From assembly GCA_023458555.1 (NCBI GenBank), contig JAEWYS010000016.1, positions 146,574 to 210,573 of the forward strand: DNA of 64,000 nt, written 5' to 3'. This DNA comes from Bacteroidota bacterium. Its GTDB lineage: Bacteria > Bacteroidota > Bacteroidia > Cytophagales > Cytophagaceae. The position numbers were made by a program, and so were the translations under genes. Shown here in pieces: positions 35,841 through 43,245 of this stretch. Position 1 is the first letter of the stretch, and each line of letters starts with the position of its first letter. The notes under the pieces are model-generated. The model searched no databases. It had not been told where the DNA came from and saw only the letters and a list, made by a program, of their open reading frames with translations.

Positions 35841-37280
35841 ATGAGTAAATACGATGCCATTGTTGTCGGAGCAGGCCCTAACGGCCTCGCTGCGGCGATT
35901 ACACTGCAGCAGAGCGGATTGTCTGTATTACTGATCGAAGGGAGTGATAAACCGGGTGGAGGGTTGAGAACCGAAGAATTAACCCTGCCGGGGTTTTTGC
36001 ACGACCGTTGCTCGGCTATTCATCCATTGGCAGCCTCTTCACCTTTTTTTGCTCAACTGGAGCTCGATCGATATGGTCTGGAATTTATTTATCCGGAAAT
36101 TGCGGCAGCTCATCCCTTTGACGATGGCACAGCAGCGGTCTTGACCGGTTCTGTAGCGGATACGGCCGGTTTGTTGGGAAAAGACAGCGAAGCCTATGTG
36201 AAGCTTGTGTCAGCGCTTGTAAATGATTGGAGTGCTATAGCTCCGGACGTATTGGGGCCTTTTAGTATTCCGGCCAAACCATTGGAGATGCTGCGTTTTG
36301 GCTGGAAAGCTCTGCAATCTGCCACCCGTATTGCCGGTCGCTTTGAAACAAAAGAGGCCCGGGGATTGTGGGCAGGAATGGCAGGTCATTCCATTCTCCC
36401 TCTTGACAAACCGCTGACTTCTGCCATTGGACTAGTATTGATGGCATTGGCCCATTACCGCGGCTGGCCGGTCCCTAAAGGAGGTTCTCAGGCGATTGCC
36501 CGGGCAATGCTGGCCTGCTTTACAGAACTTGGTGGTCATGTTCAGACAGGCTTTTATGTGAATTCTCTGAATGAGCTGCCACCTGCAAAAGCGTATCTGT
36601 TTGATGTTACTCCCAGACAAATGCTGTCTATCGCCGGAGATCGTTTTACACCATTCTACAGAAAACAGCTGCAATCTTACCGTTACGGTATGGGAGTTTT
36701 CAAACTGGATTATGCGCTCGACGGACCGGTGCCTTTCAGTGCCGAAGTGTGCCGGAAGGCAGGTACAGTACACCTGGGTAATACATTTGAGGAAATTGCG
36801 TTGGCAGAGCACCAGAGTCATACAGGCCGCCATCCGGAAAAGCCTTTTGTACTGCTGGCCCAGCAGAGTTTGTTTGACCCGACACGTGCACCGGAAGGCA
36901 GGCATACGCTGTGGGCCTATTGTCATGTGCCGCATGGCTCTACGGTTGATATGAGCGAAGCCATTGAGAAGCAGATTGAGCGTTTTGCTCCGGGTTTCCG
37001 GGACCGGGTTATAGCCCGGTATACGATGAATACCCGGGAAATGGAAGCGTACAACCCCAACTATGTCGGTGGCGATATAAACGGGGGAATAATCAGTCTG
37101 AGCCAGCTGTTTACCAGACCAACATTAAGCTTATCACCATACCGGACTTCTGTCAAGGGACTGTATTTCTGTTCATCATCAACACCGCCGGGAGGCGGAG
37201 TGCACGGGATGTGCGGCTATCATGCGGCTGCCAGCGCGCTGAAAGGTGAATTTGGTCTCAATGCAAAACCACTTTACTAA
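35841..37280 (+). CDS. FAD-dependent oxidoreductase of the phytoene-desaturase/PYROXD2 type
   Basis: 479 residues. The N-terminus has the Rossmann dinucleotide-binding motif (IVVGAGPNGLAAAITL, then LLIEGSDKPGGGLRTEE). The C-terminus has the family's FAD-contact region (LYFCSSSTPPGGGVHGMCGY). No signal peptide, so cytoplasmic or peripheral. It starts 41 bases after the second DoxX-like gene, in the same direction, and 21 bases before the exporter. A function with the DoxX-like proteins, such as passing electrons to quinone, is inference; the substrate is unknown. Confidence 0.82.
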   Translation: MSKYDAIVVGAGPNGLAAAITLQQSGLSVLLIEGSDKPGGGLRTEELTLPGFLHDRCSAIHPLAASSPFFAQLELDRYGLEFIYPEIAAAHPFDDGTAAVLTGSVADTAGLLGKDSEAYVKLVSALVNDWSAIAPDVLGPFSIPAKPLEMLRFGWKALQSATRIAGRFETKEARGLWAGMAGHSILPLDKPLTSAIGLVLMALAHYRGWPVPKGGSQAIARAMLACFTELGGHVQTGFYVNSLNELPPAKAYLFDVTPRQMLSIAGDRFTPFYRKQLQSYRYGMGVFKLDYALDGPVPFSAEVCRKAGTVHLGNTFEEIALAEHQSHTGRHPEKPFVLLAQQSLFDPTRAPEGRHTLWAYCHVPHGSTVDMSEAIEKQIERFAPGFRDRVIARYTMNTREMEAYNPNYVGGDINGGIISLSQLFTRPTLSLSPYRTSVKGLYFCSSSTPPGGGVHGMCGYHAAASALKGEFGLNAKPLY

Positions 37281-37301
37281 CTGAGAATTTATACTACAAC
37301 T

Positions 37302-38582
37302 ATGTCTGTTTATCAATCTGTTCAAAATATAGTCCGCACCAGAATAACCATTCATGAAGACTGGATCGTGGTGATCCTGGCTTTCCTTATTATTTTGCTG
37401 ACTCTTGCCGGTATACAGATACCTGCACCGGTATATTCCTGGAAGACTGCCGGTGACTTAACCAATACGATTCTGACTGCGGACAATTTCCTGCGCATAA
37501 CGCTGCAGTTTCTGTTTACTATGGCTATTGCTGGTATTGCTGCACGGCTCAATGGCAAATCCCTGCGTGATGTCTGGCAGGTATTTCCGCTGATCTATCT
37601 GGTTTCACTTGTGGCGCTCCTACTTGCAGGTAATAGTCTGGTCAAAAACTGGAACCTGGAAGCAGTACTATTCAGTCTCAGCATAGGCCTGCTGATCAGC
37701 AATTGGTTTACCTTGCCTGCACGGCTTAGGGAAGCCCTGACCACAGAGCTTTTTGTTAAAATTGGACTGGTCCTGCTGGGAACAGGGGTTATTTTTTCGG
37801 ATATTCTCAAGGCCGGGGCTCTGGGCCTGGTGCAGGCGCTGGCGGTAGTGCTTTCTGTATGGTATTTCGCATACTGGATATGTAAAAAACTAAAACTTGA
37901 TGATGAGCTGACCATGATGATATCCAGTGCGGTATCCATATGTGGTGTGTCAGCGGCGATTGCTACCGCGGGGGCGATCAAAGGCAATCCGGCCAAGCTT
38001 TCTTATGTGATTTCACTGGTGTTGGTCACAGCAGTGCCGATGATGCTGTTTATGCCCTATATAGCCAACTATTTCCAGTTTCCGGAAGAGGTGACAGGCG
38101 CTTGGCTCGGTGGTAGCATTGATACGACCGGAGCAGTTGTCGCATCAGGTTCTCTGGTAGGAGAAACCGCCCTGAAAATTAGTACAATTGTTAAGTTCTC
38201 ACAAAATGTATTGTTGGGAATTGCTGCCTTTGCTATTAGTATTTACTGGACATACACAGGTAAGGGAGAGGAAAGCGGTCAGTTGGGTAAGCCGACCTGG
38301 CGTCTGATCTGGGAGCGGTTTCCCAAGTTTGTTATTGGGTTTACCGCCGCCTCACTTATTTTCTCTTTCGTGCTTAGTCCGGATACGGTATCGGTAGTGA
38401 AAGAAAGTCTGAAAAGTCTCCAGAATCTGTGGTTTGTACTGGCTTTTACCAGTATCGGACTGGAAACAAAATTCTCCGATCTGTTTAATGCAGATAGCAA
38501 AAAACCTTTATATGCTTTTTTAGTGGCGCAACTCTTCAATATTATCATTACGCTCGTGGTCGCTTTTATTCTTTTTACCTGA
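37302..38582 (+). CDS. YeiH/UPF0324-family putative sulfate or sulfite exporter
   Basis: 426 residues with about 11 hydrophobic helices. UPF0324 features include LLISNWFTLP, KIGLVLLGTGVIFSDIL, the conserved SAVSICGVSAAIATAGAIKG and GAWLGGSIDTTGAVVASG. Members are annotated as putative sulfate exporters and some are linked to organosulfonate breakdown. It is the last gene of the susC-susD-DoxX-DoxX-oxidoreductase operon. A sulfur-oxyanion exporter fits with an uptake system for organosulfur compounds, whose breakdown releases sulfite. REP-like hairpins follow the stop. Confidence 0.85.
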   Translation: MSVYQSVQNIVRTRITIHEDWIVVILAFLIILLTLAGIQIPAPVYSWKTAGDLTNTILTADNFLRITLQFLFTMAIAGIAARLNGKSLRDVWQVFPLIYLVSLVALLLAGNSLVKNWNLEAVLFSLSIGLLISNWFTLPARLREALTTELFVKIGLVLLGTGVIFSDILKAGALGLVQALAVVLSVWYFAYWICKKLKLDDELTMMISSAVSICGVSAAIATAGAIKGNPAKLSYVISLVLVTAVPMMLFMPYIANYFQFPEEVTGAWLGGSIDTTGAVVASGSLVGETALKISTIVKFSQNVLLGIAAFAISIYWTYTGKGEESGQLGKPTWRLIWERFPKFVIGFTAASLIFSFVLSPDTVSVVKESLKSLQNLWFVLAFTSIGLETKFSDLFNADSKKPLYAFLVAQLFNIIITLVVAFILFT

Positions 38583-38602
38583 GTTCTGAAGTGTTCAAAA
38601 CA

Positions 38603-38733
38603 GGTGGCTGAGGTTCTTGAAGCCGGTAGCTGAGGTCCTCGAAGCTACACACGGATTAACAATTTGATTTGTAATGCTTTTGTGGTTTTTCTATTTGTTG
38701 CCTTCGAGAACCTCAGGCAATGCAGTGTGCTAT
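38603..38733 (+). repeat. REPIN-like element, copy 1
   Basis: 131 bp made of three imperfect palindromes. Two are forward: 38603-38624 and 38625-38648, the latter with a GTAGCT...AGCTAC stem. One is inverted: 38698-38720, with a TTGCCT...AGGCAA stem. All share the core TGAGGYYCTCGAAG or its complement. Forward and inverted units can also pair with each other over about 14 bases. A second 131-bp copy lies in the same orientation at 39362-39492, on the other side of the GIY-YIG gene. The paired-palindrome form is that of REPINs. Confidence 0.8.
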
Positions 38734-38756
38734 CCAGACTCAGTGTATGAGTGTTA

Positions 38757-39131
38757 TTAATGCTTCGTAATAATTACTGATACTGGTTTGGGTATGGGTG
38801 CAGGAGATTCTGAATCGGAGGCTGAGGCTCTCGAAGCCCCCAATTCAGAATCTCTATATGCTGCTGACAGTTTGGGAAGTAATTCTGTAGAGCCATTGAT
38901 CAACGCTTCTTTCTTTTTTCTGCTCCAGCCCTGAACCTGTTTTTCTCGCAGAAAGGCCTCATCAATCCTTGAATATTCTTCATAATAAGCAAGGGTTACC
39001 GGCAGTCGTTTTCGGGTATGCCTGGCGCCTTCACCGTTTTGATGTTGTTGTAATCGAAGCTCAATATTGCTCGCACTGCCAGTATAGTAACTTCCGTCCG
39101 CACATTGTACTATATACATCCAACCTCTCAT
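38757..39131 (-). CDS. Small GIY-YIG nuclease
   Basis: 124 residues. The GIY-YIG fold is visible: MYIVQCADGSYYTGS for the two core strands, R27 in IELRLQQH, GARHTRKRLPVTLAYYEE, and the conserved Glu in FLREKQVQGWS, as in UvrC-N/YhbQ-type small nucleases. The C-terminal tail (GASRASASDSESP) is translated from a REP-like unit at 38817-38840. Two 131-bp REPIN-like copies flank the gene as direct repeats. By analogy with RAYT transposases and REPs, the nuclease may act on these palindromes; that is inference. Confidence 0.85.
   Translation of the reverse strand: MRGWMYIVQCADGSYYTGSASNIELRLQQHQNGEGARHTRKRLPVTLAYYEEYSRIDEAFLREKQVQGWSRKKKEALINGSTELLPKLSAAYRDSELGASRASASDSESPAPIPKPVSVIITKH
38817..38840. 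repeat. REP-like unit within the 3' end of the GIY-YIG gene
   Basis: GGCTGAGGCTCTCGAAGCC with GGCT...AGCC ends, matching the family core. It lies inside coding sequence and supplies part of the protein's C-terminal tail. Confidence 0.75.
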
Positions 39132-39300
39132 GAAATATGAATTTGATAAGGTAAAATACAGCCAGTCCCGTAGATTATGGCACCTTGTCTCCTGAAATTT
39201 ATTGTTATTAAATCCCTTAAAAAATGGGAACGCTAGTTGTTATGGTGTTGAAATTATAAAAAAATCTATAAATATAATAGTTGATAATCAGTGTTTTTTA

Positions 39301-39492
39301 GTTGAGGTTCTCGTATTGGCAGTTGAGGCCCCGAGATTGGTAATTAAGGTTTCTGAAACGGGTGCCTGAGATTCTCGAAGCCGGTAGCTGAGGCCCTCGA
39401 AGCTACATACGGATTAATATTCTGATTTGCAATGTTTTTTGTAGTTGTTGTATCTGTTGCCTTCGAGGGCCTCAGGCAACGCAGTGTGCTAT
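39301..39492 (+). repeat. REPIN-like element copy 2 with preceding tandem REP units
   Basis: 39362-39492 is a 131-bp near copy of the element at 38603-38733. Its main stem TGAGGCCCTCGAAG pairs perfectly with CTTCGAGGGCCTCA, whereas copy 1 has T-A at one of those positions: a compensatory change. Before it, three decayed units of about 21 bases stand in tandem (from 39301, 39321 and 39342). The rest of the 39132-39831 stretch, about 700 bp, contains no convincing gene. Confidence 0.8.
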
Positions 39493-39516
39493 ATGTCTGG
39501 CATGCTATTCCTAATC

Positions 39517-39663
39517 ATTGAGATTCTCGAAACGATCCTTGGGCTTGGTGTTGGATATGGATATCAGTGTCTTGAGATCAAGAAACAGATGGCTGAGGCT
39601 CTTGAAGCCCCATGTTTCGGGTAGCGGAGGCCTCGAAATCGGTGGCTGAAACCCTCGAAGCCC
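39517..39663 (+). repeat. Scattered REP-like units
   Basis: Further forward units of the same family lie at about 39517-39538 (TTGAGATTCTCGAAACG), 39589-39613 (ATGGCT...AGCCCCAT arms), 39619-39640 (GTAGCGGAGGCCTCGAAATC) and 39641-39663 (GGCTGAAACCCTCGAAGCC). Only the second keeps an intact stem. Confidence 0.65.
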
Positions 39664-39831
39664 TGTTTTATGTAGTTGATATTTTCCAGCAGGCAGAGAT
39701 ACTCGCAGTTATATGGGAGAAAGTAACGTATTTATTATGAATTGTATGGACACTGTCTGGCTCTTTTATACACAGAAGTATAGGAGTCTGTGAATATTGC
39801 TTAAATTTATCTTTTTAATAAACCAAAGCTA

Positions 39832-40663
39832 ATGGCAAAGAACAAAAAGATAACCGTGCAGCAAGTAGATATTGTTCTTTATGAGGACAATCAGGAGGAT
39901 TATATTTCTTTGACTGATATTGCACGATTTAAAAATCCTACGGAACCTAAAGATGTGGTAAAAAATTGGATGCGTTCCCGCACTACTATTGAATTTCTGG
40001 GTTTGTGGGAACAACTGAATAATCCCGATTTTAAAGGGGTCGAATTCGACTCCTTTTTGTATGAAGCTGGAAGTAATTCATTTACATTGTCTCCGTCAAA
40101 GTGGATTGAAACGACCAATGCAAAAGGAGTTGTATCCAAACAGGGAAAAAATGGAGGAACATTTGCCCATAAAGATATTGCTTTTGAATTTGCATCGTGG
40201 ATTTCTGCTAGTTTTAAGTTGTATCTTATCAAAGAAATTCAACGCTTAAAAGAAGATGAAAGCAACCGTAATCAATTAGAGTGGAACTTCCAACGTACTT
40301 TTGGCAAAAGTCAATTACCGAATCCATACAGATGCGATCAAAGAAAATTTGATTCCGAAAGCAATCACCAAACAACAAGTAAATTTTGTTTATTCCAATG
40401 AAGCTGATTTACTCAATGTGGCATTATTCGGAAAAACAGCAAAAGAGTGGCGGGAGCAAAATCCAGAAGCTAAAGGTAATATCCGTGATGAAGCAACCAT
40501 CGAGCAATTGGTTGTGCTAAGCAATATGGAGAGCATCAACGCCTTACTAATCCGTAAGGAATTCTCGCAATCAGAAAGATTGACAGAACTGAATAAGGCA
40601 GCTATCACTCAAATGAAATCGCTATTAGCAAATGGCTCCGTTAAAAAGCTGAAAAATGACTGA
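39832..40663 (+). pseudogene. KilA-N domain protein gene with a one-base frameshift
   Basis: The first part (ATG at 39832, about 155 residues) is a KilA-N DNA-binding domain: DYISLTDIARFKNP, VVKNWMRSRTTIEFLGLWE, GKNGGTFAHKDIAFEFASWI, IKEIQRLKEDE. Near 40297-40302 the frame breaks at ACTTTTGGC. Removing one T restores ...NFQRTLAKVNYRIHTDAI and joins the +1-shifted ORF, which runs to 40663 with the usual C-terminal region (NEADLLNVALFGKTAKEW). The intact protein would be about 276 residues. KilA-N genes are common in phages and mobile DNA. The break in a T4 run may be real decay or a sequencing slip. Confidence 0.8.
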
Positions 40664-40763
40664 ACTGTGGTTCTGTATGATTGCAATGGGTAATGAATAC
40701 TATATGTTCAGAACCGCATAATCGCTTTTATTTCTTTTACCTGAATTTTGAGATGTTCCTGAC

Positions 40764-40787
40764 AGGTAGCTGAAGCCTCTAAAGTCG
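40764..40787 (+). repeat. Degenerate REP-like unit
   Basis: AGGTAGCTGAAGCCTCTAAAG resembles the family core GGTAGCTGAGGYYCTCGAAG, with several changes. It lies between the KilA-N pseudogene and the riboswitch-led operon. Confidence 0.45.
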
Positions 40788-40878
40788 AATACAGAAGCCC
40801 CGACCTAACTTTCTGGCGGTTTAAACAGTTGGAATAATATTGATTATAAATGGTTTTGTTGTTTTTAAAATAACTACT

Positions 40879-40930
40879 CTACTATTTCTATAGATTAATT
40901 AGGAAATTTAAAAAACAGCTTCTATCTTTG
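40879..40930 (+). promoter_or_regulatory. Promoter and shared TCTATAGA motif upstream of the SAM riboswitch
   Basis: CTACTATTTCTATAGA at 40879-40894 matches 15 of 16 bases of the element at 15891-15906 in the TonB-receptor leader. A perfect -7 box TATCTTTG follows at 40923-40930, placing the transcript start near 40936 and the motif at about -57 to -42. Confidence 0.6.
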
Positions 40931-40958
40931 TATTAATTATTCGCGTTAACCGCCGATG

Positions 40959-41066
40959 ATTTATAAAGAATAGGAGAGAGAGCAGGCTCTGTGACCCTAT
41001 AGCAACCCTCAGTAAGACTGAAACTGGTGCTAAATCCTGCCCGGACTATATCAGGGAACTATAAAT
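40959..41066 (+). ncRNA. SAM riboswitch (SAM-I clan, short P2)
   Basis: Possible P1: ATTTATA (40959-40965) with TATAAAT (41060-41066). P2-like pairing: GCAGG (40982-40986) with CCTGC (41036-41040). The conserved SAM-I core is present as GCAACC (41002-41007) and GGTGCTAAATCC (41026-41037), enclosing a CAGT/ACTG hairpin. The GACCCTAT segment replaces the longer usual GCCC-TGAA region, so this is a compact variant. SAM-I riboswitches repress methionine and sulfur genes when S-adenosylmethionine is high. It is followed by a Cys-Cys-Cys-stop leader ORF and a MetY-like gene. Confidence 0.8.
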
Positions 41067-41077
41067 TGACCGACACT

Positions 41078-41128
41078 ATGCAGATTCATTTCATATTCTA
41101 TAAAATTGCTACAGGCTGTTGTTGCTGA
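41078..41128 (+). CDS. Poly-cysteine leader ORF (ends Cys-Cys-Cys-stop)
   Basis: A 16-residue ORF, MQIHFIFYKIATGCCC, begins 12 bases after the riboswitch and ends TGT TGT TGC TGA. It is followed by a hairpin (41144-41160) and then the MetY-like start at 41212. ORFs ending in consecutive Cys codons act as cysteine-responsive attenuators in mycobacteria: low charged tRNA-Cys stalls the ribosome and opens expression downstream. Its position beside a SAM riboswitch suggests that both cysteine and SAM are sensed. Translation is not proven. Confidence 0.6.
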   Translation: MQIHFIFYKIATGCCC

Positions 41129-41143
41129 GTTCAATCCCCGCTG

Positions 41144-41160
41144 CCCCGATAAAATCGGGG
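41144..41160 (+). other. Leader hairpin after the poly-Cys ORF
   Basis: CCCCGAT (41144-41150) pairs perfectly with ATCGGGG (41154-41160). No T-tract follows, so it is more likely a translation or Rho gate than a classical terminator. It lies 15 bases after the CCC-stop ORF. Confidence 0.6.
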
Positions 41161-41211
41161 AAAACATACTTTATTTCATTCCATTCACTCATTCAATAAA
41201 TTGTAACCAAC

Positions 41212-42354
41212 ATGAATACTCAGATAGCAACACCATATACAGCACTTACTGTTCAGCCGGCAAATGACCTTCGTGAACTGAATATATACGATTCATCCTA
41301 TCAGCTTTCCACACTTGAAAAGCAATTAGCCTATCTGGAAGGCGGATACAATTCACTTGCTGCGAAATCATTCCGTTCAGCCCGTTTTTCTCTGATCAGA
41401 CAACTTGCGGAGAATAAACCTTACCGGATTCTTAGTTATGAGCCGCTTGCCGCATGGGCAGGAGATCTTGCAGTATACAAGCGATTTGATATCGAGATCA
41501 TATACGCTGATAAGTATGCGGAATCTTCCATTAAAGAAATTGCCCGTGCTGAAAAAATAGATCTTGTATACATCGCTTCAATAAGTTCGGACACGCTGGC
41601 TGTGGAAAATCATGAGCGTATCATTTCTCAGGCTCATGCGGCATCAGTACGGGTTGTATTTGATAATACAGCCGGAGGATTGGGCAGCATTGCTCGTCCT
41701 TTGACAAAACATGCTGACTATGTACTGGTAAATACGGAAGAAAGTTTGTATTCAAAAACAGGTATTGGCGCTTATATCGCTGAAGGACTTGTTCCTCATA
41801 ATGCGGATGGTTTGTCTTCATCTTCTTTGCTGGATCGTCTGAAGCAAAAGAGAGTACACGTAAAAAAGCAGCCTTTTCTGATACCACTGGATGAAGAAGC
41901 CATTGCGGTACATCTTCAAAAGGAAGCCAACGTACAGCAGGTATATGCAAAAAATACATTTACGCTGGCTAAGTGGCTCAATCAGGTAAGCGAAATAGCG
42001 GATGTAAATTATGCAGGACTTAAAACCAGTCTGTCTTTTGGCAATGCGGAAGAAAGTCTTTTGGGCGGCTATGGCTCTGTATTGAAGTTTAAGGTATGGG
42101 ATACTGCTTTTAGTCATAACCTGTTAAGGTCATTCTTTATAGCTGGTCGTCCGGCCGGCTTGTATATTCATGCAGACAATGAATTGAAAGAGTTTAAAGT
42201 GATCATACGCTCGGAGCAGAGTAACCAGATTCTTGGATATTTCGAAAGAGTATTTGCTCAGCTTACCGGTGAACTGGAATCTCGCCAGTTACTCAAAAAG
42301 CGCTTGCAGCTGGAGGCGGCTGTACAGCAGCTTCTACAATCTCACTTGAATTAA
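41212..42354 (+). CDS. Cys/Met-metabolism PLP-fold protein (MetY-like) lacking the catalytic lysine
   Basis: 380 residues. The fold of O-acetylhomoserine sulfhydrylase/cystathionine-synthase enzymes is recognisable: LEKQLAYLEGGYNSLA, VVFDNTAGGLGSIARPLTKHADYVLV, and a C-terminal domain with LKFKVWDT. The family has DNTFATP and then a Schiff-base Lys in SATK. Here the pyridine-binding Asp (D151) remains, but the SATK site reads N-T-E-E (174-177), so the Lys is replaced by Glu. The protein should not form the usual internal aldimine and may be a structural or regulatory paralogue. It is controlled by a SAM riboswitch and a poly-Cys ORF, so a link to sulfur amino acids persists. Confidence 0.75.
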   Translation: MNTQIATPYTALTVQPANDLRELNIYDSSYQLSTLEKQLAYLEGGYNSLAAKSFRSARFSLIRQLAENKPYRILSYEPLAAWAGDLAVYKRFDIEIIYADKYAESSIKEIARAEKIDLVYIASISSDTLAVENHERIISQAHAASVRVVFDNTAGGLGSIARPLTKHADYVLVNTEESLYSKTGIGAYIAEGLVPHNADGLSSSSLLDRLKQKRVHVKKQPFLIPLDEEAIAVHLQKEANVQQVYAKNTFTLAKWLNQVSEIADVNYAGLKTSLSFGNAEESLLGGYGSVLKFKVWDTAFSHNLLRSFFIAGRPAGLYIHADNELKEFKVIIRSEQSNQILGYFERVFAQLTGELESRQLLKKRLQLEAAVQQLLQSHLN

Positions 42355-42381
42355 TTCGTACTTTTTAAGCCGGATACAACT

Positions 42382-43203
42382 ATGATTTTGGAAAATATTT
42401 TCAAGACCGCTCAGGCGGACAATATACATCTCGAATATAGCGAACATGGTCAGGGGCAGCCTGTACTTTTGCTGCACGGACTTTTCGGCAATCTGAGCAA
42501 CTGGACCGAAACCATCGCCTATTTTGCGCAGAACTACAGAGTTATTGCTCCCAGACTGCCAATTTATGACATATCATTTAGAAAAGATGTACTGAACGGA
42601 CTCGCGGATTATGTACATGCACTTGTCAAGCATCTGAGGTTGCAGGACATGGTTCTTGTTGGGAATTCTCTTGGTGGTCATCTGGCCATTCTTTATACAC
42701 TGGCGCATCCCGAGCGGGTAAAGCATCTGGTACTGACAGGCAGCTCCGGGCTATTTGAAAGCAATTTGGGCGTAAGCTATCCCAAGCGGGGTAATTTTGA
42801 CTATATATCAGAAAAAGTACGCTACACCTTTTACAACCAGAGTGTAGTATCATCGCAACTGATCGATGATGTATACGCGGCAGTCAATGATCTGAGAAAG
42901 TCCATAGGTATACTAAAGGCGGCCAAGGCAGCCAACAGACATCATGTTGGCAAAGACCTGGGTAAGATCACTACACCGACCTTACTGATCTGGGGCAAAC
43001 AGGATAGAGTGACTCCGGTAGGAGTGGCCTATCAGTTTCTTGAAGCTCTGGGGGGTAAAATAGAGCTGCATATTATCGATCGCTGCGGACATGCGCCCAT
43101 GATGGAGCAACCGGATGAATTCAACCGGATTCTTGGTCAGTATCTTATCAGAACAAACGAAGAAGCCTCAGCTGAAAGTGAGGATCAGCGACAAATTGCC
43201 TGA
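42382..43203 (+). CDS. Alpha/beta-hydrolase
   Basis: 273 residues. Typical hydrolase motifs: oxyanion-hole HGLFGN, nucleophile elbow GNSLGG with S96, acid in WGKQDRVTP, catalytic His in RCGHAPMMEQP. No signal peptide. The length and motifs do not fit homoserine acetyltransferase (MetX), which is larger. It lies 27 bases after the MetY-like gene in the same operon. An ester or thioester substrate is possible; unknown. Confidence 0.85.
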   Translation: MILENIFKTAQADNIHLEYSEHGQGQPVLLLHGLFGNLSNWTETIAYFAQNYRVIAPRLPIYDISFRKDVLNGLADYVHALVKHLRLQDMVLVGNSLGGHLAILYTLAHPERVKHLVLTGSSGLFESNLGVSYPKRGNFDYISEKVRYTFYNQSVVSSQLIDDVYAAVNDLRKSIGILKAAKAANRHHVGKDLGKITTPTLLIWGKQDRVTPVGVAYQFLEALGGKIELHIIDRCGHAPMMEQPDEFNRILGQYLIRTNEEASAESEDQRQIA

Positions 43204-43245
43204 TCTGTATCAGAGCAGGTATTATTCACTCAATTTTTTTCGGGT

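Noticed and set aside
38583..39831. CRISPR array as an explanation of the regularly spaced TGAGG...CTCGAAG units.
   Set aside because: Units are palindromic, occur in both orientations, abut with no unique spacers and vary in their stems; no cas genes are present.
42382..43203. MetX (homoserine acetyltransferase) for the alpha/beta-hydrolase next to the MetY-like gene.
   Set aside because: Too short at 273 residues, and the nucleophile elbow GNSLGG and overall pattern are those of general hydrolases, without MetX signatures.
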